Part shown: positions 11,432 to 22,800 of the stretch, piece after piece
How positions within the stretch are numbered: position 1 is the first letter of the stretch
How the letters are laid out: each line of letters starts with the position of its first letter
From: Symbiodinium natans
Lineage: Eukaryota > Sar > Dinophyceae > Suessiales > Symbiodiniaceae
Length of the DNA stretch: 64,000 nt
Assembly: GCA_905221605.1 (NCBI GenBank)
Contig: CAJNDS010000158.1
Coordinates: 908,176 to 972,175 of the forward strand
Direction: 5' to 3'
Program-made: the position numbers and the translations under genes
Notes under the pieces: model-generated
Database searches by the model: none
Told to the model about the DNA's origin: nothing
Seen by the model: the letters and a program-made list of their open reading frames with translations, nothing else

Positions 11432-11848
11432 ATGGGAGGAATTCAGCAACCCTTATCTGCTTGGGTGACTTGCCACAGGAATGATCAGCATGCAAGCGTT
11501 GTCCTTACCACGCCGCGACCTTGGAAACTTCTCGCCGGGATTTTCGTAGCTTTCGTAGTTGGCTTCCTAGTTGCTTCTAAGAGCATGGTGCATGCAAGTC
11601 CTCCTGGAGGTTGCCCCCTGAGATGCGCAGGCCGCGCCGCAGAAACAAAGCTTGCGGTTGTTGTTTTTTGCGAGGGAACAGATCCAGTATCGAACGATGG
11701 GGAACGTCTTTTAAGCAGTTGCACCACCGATGTTGCTAATTGCTGCACCATGGCTTTTTTGCACAGCATTGGGCTGGACAAGCGCTTGACACGGCAAACC
11801 GGCAATAACCAGGGCATCTGTCAGGACTGGCAATGTCTCCGCAGATGA
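11432..11848 (+). CDS. Candidate small membrane or secreted protein
   Basis: A 138-codon frame contains one hydrophobic segment (LLAGIFVAFVVGFLVA, near 11525-11575), then a Cys-rich part (GGCPLRC, SSCTTDVANCC). An overlapping upstream frame at about 11313-11479 reads like a signal peptide (VIVAVIFLLALQPPAMAC) with a short mature part. The two frames cannot both be translated where they overlap, so at least one border is missing. No family recognised. Confidence 0.35.
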   Translation: MGGIQQPLSAWVTCHRNDQHASVVLTTPRPWKLLAGIFVAFVVGFLVASKSMVHASPPGGCPLRCAGRAAETKLAVVVFCEGTDPVSNDGERLLSSCTTDVANCCTMAFLHSIGLDKRLTRQTGNNQGICQDWQCLRR

Positions 11849-12344
11849 GGAGCCAGAAATTCTTTCAACGGGCCGGCAGCCAAGCACCGCTCTGGAGACG
11901 AGAGAGTGGCACCGTTGCAAAAAACGGTTCTATTCCTGAGGCCTAAAGCCTATACCCCCCCCCCCCCCAAAAAAAAAGTCGAGAAGCGCGCAAAAGAATC
12001 CCAACATTGTTCTGTGTATGAGGAAACTTGTTTCGTCTCCTTGCGACTTTCAGGTTACCTGGTCCGAGGAAGTGACGGCCCGCACCCAAGTGAGACTCTG
12101 GGGTTCGCTGACTGCTTCGCTCACAGCCGCCCAAGGTTTAGGGTTCAAGGTTCATGATTTAGAAGCCCTTGGCAGATGCTACTGCAACTGAGGCATGGAG
12201 ATGGACATCGTTGACGGAGATGGCCGATTCTTTGGTCGTCTTGGGCGTGATCCAGACAGGCGGCTGAGCACATCTGCCGGGCTCTTGAAAACATGTGCAA
12301 CACGAAGCCTCCGTTACAATCCTGCAAGGTTACAACCCCCCTTT

Positions 12345-12428
12345 TCGGCACTTAGTTAGACGGCCAACTCTTGGGTACCGATAATCCCTATGAAGGACTG
12401 TTAGAAAAAAGGGGGGAACATCCCAAGC
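12345..12428. mobile_element. MITE family F, truncated copy
   Basis: The right arm, read inverted, is CTTGGGATGTTCCCCCC...CTAACAGTCCTTCATAGGG and matches the arms of the elements at 21237 and 32858. The left arm is mostly missing; only CTTGGGTACC remains near 12371. Confidence 0.55.
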
Positions 12429-12496
12429 TAAGTACTACAACTTCCACCCACCTCCCCAGAGCTCAAGAAGCAAGGAAGGCCAAGGCCCACAGCTCA

Positions 12497-12577
12497 GGGT
12501 TTAGGGTTTAGGGTTTAGGGTCTAGGGTCTAGGGTTTAGGGTTTAGGGTTTAGGGTTTAGGGTTTAGGGTTTAGGGC
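12497..12577 (+). repeat. Interstitial telomere-like array (TTTAGGG)n
   Basis: About 11 heptamers, two of them TCTAGGG. Confidence 0.95.
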
Positions 12578-12997
12578 TCTTCCGTGAGGCGCTCGCGATA
12601 TTGCTTGCGAAGCGGAGAGCACGGAGAGGCCTCCGGTGCTCACGAGAAACTTTATAAATTGCCAGACAAACATGTTTCCTTCTTCAGCAAGACGTAACTT
12701 AGCCAATAGTTGAACTTTAAACTTTTTGGGTTTCCTTATTTTGTAGGAAAAATAAAGTTTAACTTTTTGGCCCCCTTGGTTATTGGAGAAGTAAGAAGAG
12801 ACCAAGTGCTTCCAGCATCGCCCCCTGTGCACAGACTCGCATCTACTGCGATGGCGTGTATGAAGATTTTGCCCTTCTTCTGACAGACGAAATGCAGGAC
12901 AGCTGCGTTCACTTCCCATAACCTCCAGTCAGGAACGATGAATTTGGGAGCAACACTTACTTGAAGATCATCTCAACTTCAAGGTGAATCTACAGGA

Positions 12998-13038
12998 AAC
13001 CCTAAACCCTAGCCCTAAACCCTAAACCCTAAACCCTC
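12998..13038 (-). repeat. Interstitial telomere-like array (CCCTAAA)n
   Basis: Five to six heptamers, one shortened to CCCTAG. It is followed by an AT-rich gene-free stretch at 13150-13430. Confidence 0.85.
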
Positions 13039-13515
13039 AACTTCAGCCTGCTCAACTGCTGGTGTGCTTGTGACCACAGGAGGTTTTGGGCGAGGTGGAA
13101 GCTTTCAACCCAGCCAACGCTCCATTTAGCGAGGCCGGGTGCCATGCTACCTTATACTATATTGCATTATATGGGTTTAGGGTTCAGGGCTTAGTACTAT
13201 ATTACATTATTTTTCATTTTATCACACATTTATATGACACATAATACTATTTTTCGTCATGTTTATGCAAAATTAGTCTATGCTAAATCACACTTATATT
13301 GTCTTCGACCAGACGATACTCTCTTACTTTTAATGTTATGATACATTACACTCTCTTTTATCATATTAGTTATATGTATTTATAGTAATCATATTAAATC
13401 TAGTTATTTATAGTACATTGTACGGTGTCATCTGATGGTTCTTCGCTTCATCACCTTCAGCCGCGACTTGAATTTTCGGAGTGTCCCAGTTGCGACGCAT
13501 TGGCAGGCCCTCAAC

Positions 13516-13614
13516 CTTTAGGGCTTAGGGTTTAGGGTTTAGGGCTTAGGGCTTAGGGTTTAGGGTTTAGGGTTTAGGGTCTAGGGTTTAGGGCTTAGGG
13601 CTTAGGGCTTAGGG
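13516..13614 (+). repeat. Interstitial telomere-like array, TTTAGGG and CTTAGGG mixed
   Basis: About 14 heptamers; the CTTAGGG variant is repeated in blocks, which suggests local slippage rather than random decay. Confidence 0.95.
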
Positions 13615-14143
13615 GCCAGGGTCGGTTATCGTGCTCAAGCCTTGCTCAAGTCTTGTAGTTGAGACTGTTGCCGAAGCCGTGCCCAAATCCTCGGCGGCAA
13701 ATTTTGGCACAAGCCCCCTGCGCTTTGTGTTGAGTCGTCGTAGTTTTGGTTTCGGCCCCTTGGCGCAGCATGCCTGCTGCCTGGCTGAATTGAGATTCGC
13801 TGAAATCGGACCCATGTGCCCCAGATCCTACGCCCATGGCCACATGCTACACAACGACCTTCATCACACCGCGTCATGAGTCGGTAGCTTCCTGCTAAGC
13901 TTTTGCTGGTCTTTGGGTGCAGGGTTGATGATGCGGGAAAGTCACTGGAATGTTTTGGCGAGTTTGTTAGAAGTGTCCTAGACTCCTAGACCGCAACTAT
14001 GAATTGAAGTTTGGGGGTTGGAGTACAGCCGTGGTCTCCCGCGAACTTTTCCAGATAGGTTCGCCCCAACGTGAGAGATACAGGGCTGGGCGTCCGGGTT
14101 TGTCTGCCTTTATTGCAAAGCCTTAACCGTCTGCGACCCCAAG

Positions 14144-16592
14144 GAAGGCGACAAGGTTCAGCTCAAGTCCTCGCAGGGTGAGATCTTTGAAGTCGAGCCC
14201 GAGGTGCCAGAAGACTTCCAACTTAGAGTAGGATGGTATAGGGTGGTATAGGTATATTTGGTTGAGGGGGTCTCTCAACTCTTGACGGTTCCATGCATTG
14301 GCACGTGGCCGGCGAATCTTGAACTTTGATGTCGCGCGTTTGGCAGCCTCCATTTTTTATCGCTTAAGGTCCGAGCACGCACTCCGCAGTGGGACTTTCT
14401 GCGAGACCACTTCGTCGCGAAATGCATTGGGCGGGTCACGCACGCCTCACCCAGTCTGCCACACCTGTGCTGCCCCTCTGAGCACGTACGTTTTAGCAAC
14501 GTGTACTTAGCCTTACCAGCTGCGGGGGCGGGGCGCAGCTGCTTCGTCTGGTTCCCATCCTCTGTTGCTCCCCATGCAGGCCTTGCCTACAGGGAAATTC
14601 CTTACCCTTCAAGTCACATTCTTAGTATGTTAGCCATTGCTAAGAATTATCACAAAGAAGATCATGCTTGGAAACTTCTGCATTGTCATCTGGATCATGT
14701 ATTGAAACTGAGAGGTTGCAACCCTGAAACCAACATTGTAACGCACGAGGAAAACATTGGGCCTCTCCGTCTTGTCAATCCGCACGGGGGGTGCCGGGAA
14801 GTCAGGGCACTGGTGGGCTCCATGATGGGGGCTGGGGGCTGAACGCCATCGTCCGAAAAGGGCCTTTCTTCGCTACCCAGAGAAGAAGGGTTTCCCCCTG
14901 GGTAGCTTGAGGTTGTCTTGGAGGTTCGGAGCTTCGAGGGCTTAGGAAGGTTTGGGTGAGTTTTATCTTGGCAGCTCGATTCGGGCAGGGCAGGCTGCCA
15001 AGGATGCCCTGGAAACAGGAAACTTCCATGGATTCAAAATCTACCATGTTGGGGTTCGCTGGAGTTATACTGAACCTCGCAACGCCAATTCCGACGAAAA
15101 AGCTGGCCGACATTGACATGTTTCGTCTGTGGCGTGACGGCGGCCCATACACACTTCGTACCTCATTATGAAGGTTATGTACGATTCACTGCTATTGAAA
15201 GGCTCTTGGCTTGTAGAAGGTCCTGAGCAGAGTTAGGAAGCCTGACTTGTTGCATTACCCACCTCCCAAAAAATTTGCTGCCACGGCTGAGGAAAGCTTT
15301 GACCCAAAGCTTACTCAACAAGTTTCTTCAGCCAGCTGTCACAAACCTTGGCACCGGCCAAAAAATGCGCATGCTGAAGGTGGCATGCATGTCAACCTTG
15401 GTGAAGAACATGGTGGAAGACAGTGGGACTGACGAGGAGATCCCACTGCCCAACGCATCTAGGCGGCATAAGGAAACGGAGTATTTGAACCTCTTGCGCT
15501 GGATCTGGTGTCATCTATGTCATCTATAGCACTGGCCAGGTGAAGACGGCTATCTTGTCCAAGGCACGCCATGGTTGCCAGAACCAACTTCCATCAACGA
15601 CGTTTTGGAGTCAAGTTACCGCGTGGCACGGTCTTCGGACCCCTTGGCAGGTCATTGACTACTGCAAGTACCACAAGGTTCGGAATGCAATTGACAACTA
15701 AGCATCAGGAAAATTCAACCCACAGCAGCTGCGCCTGACTGCAGGACAACCCCCCTGAGGATATCCAGAAGCCTCTTAAGAGCACCAATTTGGTCGAGCG
15801 GCTCGGACACTGAAAGGCTTTTGAGAGGTTTTTTCGCTGGTCCCAGTCGCTGGCATGCAAGCACCAGACATAAGCAGGCATATAGCCGCTAGCCCTGATT
15901 GCTGCGGTTGAGGTGCGGTGTGTCGGAGTGGGACAACGAGTATGTCAACATTGAGCAGGAGGCGCCGAAGACTGACTCTATCGTCGGCAAGTGGGATGTC
16001 ACAGCCACAACACGCGCAGATTAGCAGCCGCTTGCGAATCCCATGTCGGAGAGGTGCTGTTCGAGCTGATCCTTGCAGCGAACTACCTGGATATCAAGAG
16101 CCTCCTCGACCTGACCTGCGCGAAGGCAGCCCTCTGACATGCTGCTCCATGGTAGCGTACTGTAGACTACTGATGAGTTGCAAAACCCATTTTGTTCAAT
16201 TGAGCCGAAGGTCGCATCCATGATCAAGGGCAAGAACACCGAGGTTCGGCTGTGGGTGCGCAGGTCTTCCTTGCTGAAGGGGCAAGCGTTGTGTGCCGGA
16301 AGGAAATTCGCAAGCAGTTCAACATCGTGAACGACTTCACACCAGAGGAGGCCCACATGGAAGCTGTCTGGCCTCCGCCAGACCCAAACCCTGGTGCTAT
16401 AGACGCAGAACGAACAACTTGCCCTAGCAACTCGCAGACGTACGCTGCCTGCAACAGGAGGCGCAGGTTCGAGAGGAGAACCGCCGCAGCCTCCGAACAC
16501 AAAAGCAATGGTGCATAGTGTCGGGCTCATGGGGCAAGGAAGAGACGGGACTTTGGAGCATTTCGAGCCGAGGTTGGTGTGAAGATGCCTGA
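14144..16592 (+). CDS. SKP1: SKP1, SCF ubiquitin ligase adaptor, 11 visible exons
   Basis: SKP1 links F-box proteins to the CUL1 scaffold of SCF ubiquitin ligases. Exons: 14144-14203 (DKVQLKSSQGEIFEVE), 15380-15454 (CMSTLVKNMVEDSGTDEEIP), 15540-15563 (VKTAILSK), 15651-15677 (VIDYCKYHK), 15745-15797 (IQKPLKSTNLVE), 15913-15961 (SEWDNEYVNIEQE), 16054-16125 (LFELILAANYLDIKSLLDLT), 16211-16243 (VASMIKGKNTE), 16303-16350 (EIRKQFNIVNDFTPEE), 16458-16482 (EAQVREEN), 16573-16592 (WCEDA, stop). They sum to 486 nt, exactly 162 codons, close to the usual SKP1 length, with no frame break. All acceptors are AG|G; seven of ten donors are GC, three GT. No ATG precedes the first exon in frame; its AG|G border implies a small upstream start exon I cannot place. 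Confidence 0.93.
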
Positions 16593-16741
16593 GGGGCCAC
16601 TTTGAGGATCATGGGCCACAAGGCCTCTGCAGGCTTTTTCGCGACGATCAGAAGCTCAGCAGTTTGCTGGCAAGTGTTACCCAGCAGCTGAAAGAAACAC
16701 CAGTGTCAGATGCCAGCAGTACCCGGAACATGCACTGCCCT

Positions 16742-16783
16742 CTAAACCCTAAACCCTAAACCCTAAACCCTAAACCCTAAACC
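16742..16783 (-). repeat. Interstitial telomere-like array (CCCTAAA)n
   Basis: Six perfect heptamers, 150 bp after the SKP1 stop codon. Confidence 0.95.
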
Positions 16784-16799
16784 GAAGCACTCCGAGTTG

Positions 16800-17340
16800 C
16801 TCCGTGCATTCTGGTAGGACTCTCCGGTGGTTTGTATCAGACCCCGCAGCTGGCTGAGGTAAATGCTTGCCAGCCCCCAATTCGCCCAGAACCAGCAGAG
16901 GAAGCCCTTTGCCAGCCACCAAACAAAAAGGGCTCGTTTGTGTGCTGCTGTCAGGTGGGAGTGGTGGAGGTATCAAACTTAGGAACTTTGGCAGCCGTAC
17001 TCGCGGCAGCAGTGGAGCGCGTGCTTTCGAATGTTCATCTTTCATTGGAGGCTGTGGGTTGCATCTGCATGAGGGTGAGCGGCAGCCGGGATGGTGTGGA
17101 CGCAGGCCCGCACATCCGTTACCCAGCACAGGGGAAACTGTGGTTACCATCACCAAGAGGATGTGCTGGAAACAACTAGGAAGGGCATCTTACTAGATCC
17201 TATGGAATGCGAGTGCAGGGTATGTGCTGTTTCTGAAGAGCACCTGCACCAGGTCTCATGCTGGCCATCTACTTTGGCGTATATGAGCTCCATTGGGGCC
17301 TTTCAGGCAAAGCATAAGCCCGGTTAAGCTATTTGAGCTT
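16800..17340 (+). CDS. Weak candidate exons
   Basis: A frame near 16836-17090 reads TPQLAEVNACQPP... and then VSNLGTLAAVLAAAVERVLS, and could include exon sequence (a gtaaat donor follows GAG at 16858). No chain of exons or family could be established. Confidence 0.2.
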
Positions 17341-17756
17341 CAAGTAGCATCAGCGCCCATCATGCGCAGACCAAACCAGCGTTTCGTGCCGTGAGTCGTC
17401 TTGGTGCACTTGGACCACTGAAGATGGTCAGCCCTGAAAGCAGCTTGCTTGCTGTCTGCATCTCTCTACGCAAGAGACATCACGACACGGGCTTTGTGGG
17501 CTTCTGGCTCAAACCTCGTATCTTTGTGGCTGTAATAGTTTGCCTTTAAGAAGCGCATGCCCGTCGCCGTGTACTGGAGCCCAAAGTGTCGGGCAGAAGT
17601 CAGTGGCAGCCGACCCTCCCATGCAGATGACAAGGCTTGCTTGCAAGCTTTTCTTGTGTGTTGCCGTTCTCCTGGTACCAATTTGCCCTGGCGCCTCATG
17701 CCTCCCTGTTATAAGTGTGAGGGAGTGTGAGGGAGTGCCGCACTGTCGCGCAGCAG

Positions 17757-18035
17757 GCGAAAGGATTGGCGTGGTTCACCTCACGGGCGGGACATCTTGC
17801 ACCACAGCACTGGCAGGAAATCCTTAGCCTCCTCCAAGAGATTCGCTGCTCGAGGCCTGCAGCCCTGCACGGAGGTTCGGAGCAAGACGTGCTGAGTCCG
17901 AGTGAAGTTCTTTTAGTGCAGGCTGCAGCCGAATACTGTCAGCTTCAATGCGGTGGCCTCCGCGCTCAGCCGTGCAGTTCAGTGGCAATGGTCCCACGTG
18001 GCCACTTGGCTCACGCCCTTCTGCTTGGACTGCAA
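17757..18035 (+). CDS. Single well-bordered exon, function unknown
   Basis: Acceptor gcgcagcag|G and a consensus donor CAA|gtaagt bound 279 nt, exactly 93 codons in one frame (WQEILSLLQEIRCSR, SEVLLVQAAAEYCQLQCG, HLAHALLLGLQ). The W-x5-LLQEI helix resembles a PPR unit, so it may be an early exon of the PPR gene downstream, but I cannot bridge the gap. A hydrophobic frame just upstream (17628-17695, FLCVAVLLVPICPGA) could be a signal peptide of the same or another gene. Confidence 0.5.
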
Positions 18036-18281
18036 GTAAGTGGACGTTTTTTCGAAGATCGAGTGCGAGTTGAGACCCAATTTACATGAGCACATGCGAA
18101 GCAGGTACGAATCTCCCGAATCAATAGGGACCTACAATGACCCTAAACCATAAACCCTAAACCCTAAACTCCCAAGGGTCTCAGAGGTACTATCCGAGCT
18201 GTGCAGCCGGGGACTTCCACCGCAGCCGGCCTCGAGCGGAGCTGCCGTGGCCTGCTGCCTCTTGATACGGAAAGCTCCTTT

Positions 18282-18328
18282 AGGGTTTAGGGGTTAGGGT
18301 TTAGGGTTTGGGGTTTAGGGTTTAGGGC
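18282..18328 (+). repeat. Interstitial telomere-like array (TTTAGGG)n
   Basis: Six to seven heptamers with GTTAGGG and TTTGGGG variants. An opposite-strand array of four units lies at 18140-18170. Confidence 0.9.
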
Positions 18329-18544
18329 TGTTCGTTTTGGGAAATCAGGCAGTGGAAGAGGAAGTAGGCGTTGTCGTCGTCATCGTGGCTGAAGTGGTAG
18401 GTGGCAGTGTCCGATCGCAGCAGTCGGTCTTCGGCATTGGGTAGTAATTTTAACGCTACGCGACCCGCCTCGGCCCGGCCCAGCGCATCCGCGTGAGCAT
18501 GGTGATTCCGCAGCGCCCAAGGTGCTGGACCCCAAGCAATAAGG

Positions 18545-18656
18545 GTTGGGTTTAGGGTTTAGGGTTTAGGGTTTAGGGTTTAGGGTTTAGGGTTCCGGGT
18601 TTATGGTTTATGGTTTATGGTTTATGGTTTATGGTTTATGGTTTAGTTTAGGATTG
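18545..18656 (+). repeat. Telomere-like array with a homogeneous TTTATGG variant block
   Basis: About seven TTTAGGG units are followed, after a TTCCGGG step, by six to seven identical TTTATGG units (18599-18648). Degenerate heptamers continue to about 18715. Uniform variant blocks of this kind come from local unit amplification. Confidence 0.95.
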
Positions 18657-18935
18657 AGGGCTTAGGGCTCAAGGTTCACGCTTTGGGGTTTAGGGTTTTT
18701 TTGGGAGTAGGGTTCAAGACGGTTCGGCTTGGATTGATCGTAGGTTGAGCCAGGCCCCTCAGGGGGGTAGGGGGAGTGGGGGGGGGAAGGGGGGGGGGGG
18801 AGGGGGCGGTTGTCAGGGTTTAAGCTCAGACTCAAAACCAGTGAGGGTGGAGGGGGGGGGGGTCCGCAAGCGGACGGTTCGCCAGGACCAGAGGCAGTTG
18901 AAGCCCCTCCCAGCAGGCGCCTGTTCCCAGGTCCC

Positions 18936-19036
18936 CCACCCCCCCCCCCCCCCACCGCCTGCTGCGACCCCCCCCCCACCCCCCCCCCCCCGCCCCCCCA
19001 CCCCCCCCCCCCCCCCACCCCCCCCCCCCCACCCCC
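18936..19036. repeat. C-rich tract of about 100 bases
   Basis: Almost pure C broken only by single A or G bases. G-rich stretches precede it at 18768-18810 and 18850. The long open frames over it are homopolymer artefacts (poly-Pro or poly-Gly). Confidence 0.95.
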
Positions 19037-19127
19037 GCCCCTACACCTCCGGCCCGAGGCCTCGGCGGATTAGGTAGCAGGTGGTAGTAGTAGGCCGTGG
19101 TAGCAGGTGGAGGCGGCACACATACAG

Positions 19128-19175
19128 GGGTTTAGGGGTTTAGGGCAAAGGGTTTCAGGGTTTAGGGTTTAGGGG
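19128..19175 (+). repeat. Interstitial telomere-like array, decayed
   Basis: TTTAGGGG, TTTAGGG and CAAAGGG units. It continues patchily to 19220. Confidence 0.8.
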
Positions 19176-19864
19176 GCCGGAGCCTGGGTTAAAAAGGGCA
19201 AAGGGTTTTAGGGTTTGTTCCGGCAGCAGCGCAGTCCTGCTTGCAAAAGGGTTTGCTGAGGTCACCCGCTATTGTGGACATTGCTTGTCAGGTGTGTTTG
19301 TAACAAGGCATGAGACGTTTTCCCGAGGCCACAAAGAAACTGAGACCCTAAGACCTCCAAACTTCAAACCTGACTTCACGATTGTAAACCCGAAGCCTTC
19401 ACCCTGCTGCAAGTAGCGGCCCTACCCAAGAAGAGAAACCTGCACGGACTTAGCCTCTGGTTGTGCAGTGTTGGTGGTCCCTGTCGGGGTTTCGCATGGA
19501 GCTGGCTGGGCCAAGCTTTTGGGTTCTTGAAGCCCGCTTTTTCGTCCGGGGGCCTTTCAAGTTTTCTTTGCAGGCAACTGGCATAGCTCGGACAGAATGT
19601 CTCCAACTACTGGCTGTTCTAGATTGTGACGGCGTTGTGAAGGCAAAGCTGCCGGCACAGGCTGGCAGCGAGCAGTTTTGCTGCTCCACAGCGCCAGGCC
19701 GCGAACAATGGGTTACGGGTCTGACGGAATCGGCAGGTTCTGCGTTTTCATGCCAGACATAGCTTCTGAACCCGTCACTGCGCAGTGGATTCACCTTGGG
19801 CCTTCTGAAAGCTGACAATGCGCAGCTGGCCGGCAGGAGACTCTGGCCCCTCCAGACACTCAAG

Positions 19865-22800
19865 GCGGCCATTTGCTCATCACTTGCAGCGCATGGACTT
19901 TCAAGCTGGCGAGCTGCCGAAGCTCTCCTGAGACAGCTGGGCCAAAGCGGTGGCATCCTGAACATCGCATCGCGGATGAACAGGAGCCTATTTCGGACAG
20001 GGCTGGCAAATCCATGCTAATCTCGGCTGTTCTGTGTACCTTGGCAGATGCACACGCCATACAGTTTACCAAGACGGCCAAGGTACACTTCAACAGTCTC
20101 CTAGACACCTTGAGCGCCCGAGCATCATTGGTCTGATGAGTTTTGAACACAAGCATACCGCACCAGTAGCGTCGCGCAAATGCCGGATTGCCCACCATGT
20201 CTTTCGCCGCAGTCGCGCTCCTTCACGTCAAGCCCACTGCAAAAGATTGAGGCGATGGCGGGCTATGGGCCAATGCCTTGAACCAGGTCCGCAAGTGCGA
20301 TGCAACCCCAGATGCGCCTGAGATTCGCCTTGAGGGAGATATGCATTTCGTTGTAATAGTCCTTGGTGGTCTTTGCAGGTCCTTGCAGCACAGCAGATGT
20401 TGTGTCCTGCTGAGGCTGTTACATTCAACACCCTGATCCACGCGAGCTCGGGGAAATTTTGGCAGCTCTCACGCAGCTTGCTACAGACGATGACAGGGGC
20501 AAGGCTCGTTTGCACTGTGAAGAGCTACTCAATTTAAATGGAACGCATCTTTTTCCACTGCATTGTTCGCTCCCTTTTTGTGTGGGGGGTGGGGGCGGGG
20601 GGCGCCGCTGTTGGTACTGTGTTCCTCCGGTCTGCGAGAGCCATGCAAACTTGCTTTCAAGAATACCGTGCCCAAAGGACATTCCTTCAACAACCATATC
20701 AAATCATTTCTAAACCCATCATACAAACTCATACAAACATTGGGTTTACCGCCCACACGCCCACCCTGCTCTTTTAAGCCATGGAATGGCGTGCCGTATC
20801 ATATGAGTCCCCTGAAAGGCAACTCATACGAGCATTGTGTTTGCAGATGCCCTCCGAGGTGTGTGAAAGCATACAGACAACTGCGACAGGAGAGGAAGGG
20901 CAGCTCCCAAAACGCGGGGGATGGGGCGGGCTGCACTCTTTATGCAAGCTGTGCAAACTTGATTCAATGAAAACCCATAAAAGGCCATTTTCCTCATTTC
21001 CGAAGGGGGTGGAGGGGGGTGGGGGGGGGGGCCGCTCCAGCGCGTTTGTTTGTGAACAAACGTTCAGAGACTGCCTGCCTGCCATCAGAACCCACATAAA
21101 TCATAAATCATTGACTAGTCAAATCCGTCATACGAGTTTTTTTTTGAGGGGGGGGGGGGGGGTGGGGGTGGTGGGCCTTGCTCTTTTAAGAGCCGTGCAA
21201 ACTTGCTTCACCGAATGTCCTGCCATCAGTTGACATGTTGGGATGTTCCCCTTTATACTGACATACTAAAAGTCCTTAATAAGGTTTAGTGTACTCCCTA
21301 TTATATGGACTGTTACTATAAGGAGGAACATGCCAACCCGTGTGACCGCATGCTTTTCCAGCCCATCATGCGAGCATTGTGACGGTGCCGCCAACCACTG
21401 TTATATGCCATGCAAACTTGCCGCCGAGAACATCGAAGCAAACAAAGGCTTTCTTATCCTCATCTCCACAAGCATGAGAAGAGGATGTGTCCTGCGAACA
21501 TACGGAGGACATAGACTTGCAGGGACATGGAGGAGGTACAGGTTATCCTTCATGAGAGAAGATTCCGGTCCCAACTTCGAAAAACGGAGCAACCAAACTC
21601 CGCCCAATCGAAGTCATTCAGTCAAATCATGCTTGAATGCAAGTACTGCATTGGGTCCTGCATTCTCTGTGTGGGACCCCACCACGGCCTTCATCGTCTA
21701 GACTGCTACTATTCGGCCACGTTTACAAGGTTATGGTGCTCTTGCTGCCGGCCTGGAGACCCTTCGCTTCTGGCAGCATGCGGTCGACCTGCTTCAGAGC
21801 ATGCATTGCAAGACCCTTGAGATGAATACGATCGTCAAAGGATCCGTGGCAGGCTGGCTATGGCAACAATCAGCGCACTGCAATAGGACTGGTCTTACGT
21901 CTCGCTGCAGCACTGCCGCTTGCATTGCTGGATAGGAGTCCTCGAGAGCGTCTCATGGCAACGGGCTGCCGTGCAACTGGGACAGTTTGGACGCCGCCTG
22001 TTGTCTTTTCTGGCTTAGGATGAGGATTGGTTTCGGGGTTTAGGACTTCGTGTTGACGAAGGCTGGCTGGAGATACTATGCAGCTGCATCGGAAGATGAT
22101 CACCGCCACGGTCCGCAATTGGGAAGGCAGGCCCCTTGTGTGACTGCAACTTAGACATTCAACAGTCTAAGCCAGGCTGGACATGTACCCTGACAGGATC
22201 ACTTCGTGTGCTGAGCATCTTTGAGCACCGCTCCATCCGCCAAGATGCTTGCATGTGGGCTTCGGCTTCAGAGCGCAGCTGGAGCCTGGCCTTGTCCCGC
22301 ACCCAGACTCGCAGCGCGCTCCAAATATTGCTCCACAAGTTTGTTGGCTTTGCTACATCATTCTTGTAAGTGCATCGCTGCAGGTCCATCTCCCAGGCCT
22401 GCCAGTGGCATGGCCTGAGCCTGAACACCATGGCCACAGGAATGCTGGTGAGGCCTCTTCGGGACGCTCACAGCTGGCAGGTGCCCTGCCAAGCTTTCTG
22501 AGAAGTCATCTGCTGAGATCTGAATCCCCATGCGTACAACGCCTGAGGAAGCCTCACACCTGCTACAGCTCACTGAGGAGCAGTACCTGCAGGCCAGGGC
22601 TTCCGCACATGTGCGGAACACGCACAGTCGGCTGCAGCAACCCGCGTTAGCCGAAAAGCACATCTCCACCACTCCACAGTCCCTCTCTTCTGATTCTGCA
22701 GGTCGGCTTGAGTTGAGTGCATAAGCCTGGGCTGATGTCTCGGAGCCTTAGCGCCTCAATTTTCCGCAAAAGGCGTCCTAGGCCCGAGTCTTCTCTGGAG

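Noticed and set aside
18662-19119. Poly-Pro, poly-Gly open frames on both strands
   Set aside because: They follow from C and G homopolymers and disappear outside them.
22366-22383. An 18-nt intron (gtaagt...gcag) in the PPR gene
   Set aside because: Too short to splice; a GT donor at 22294 gives a 90-bp intron and restores the exact PPR repeat spacing.
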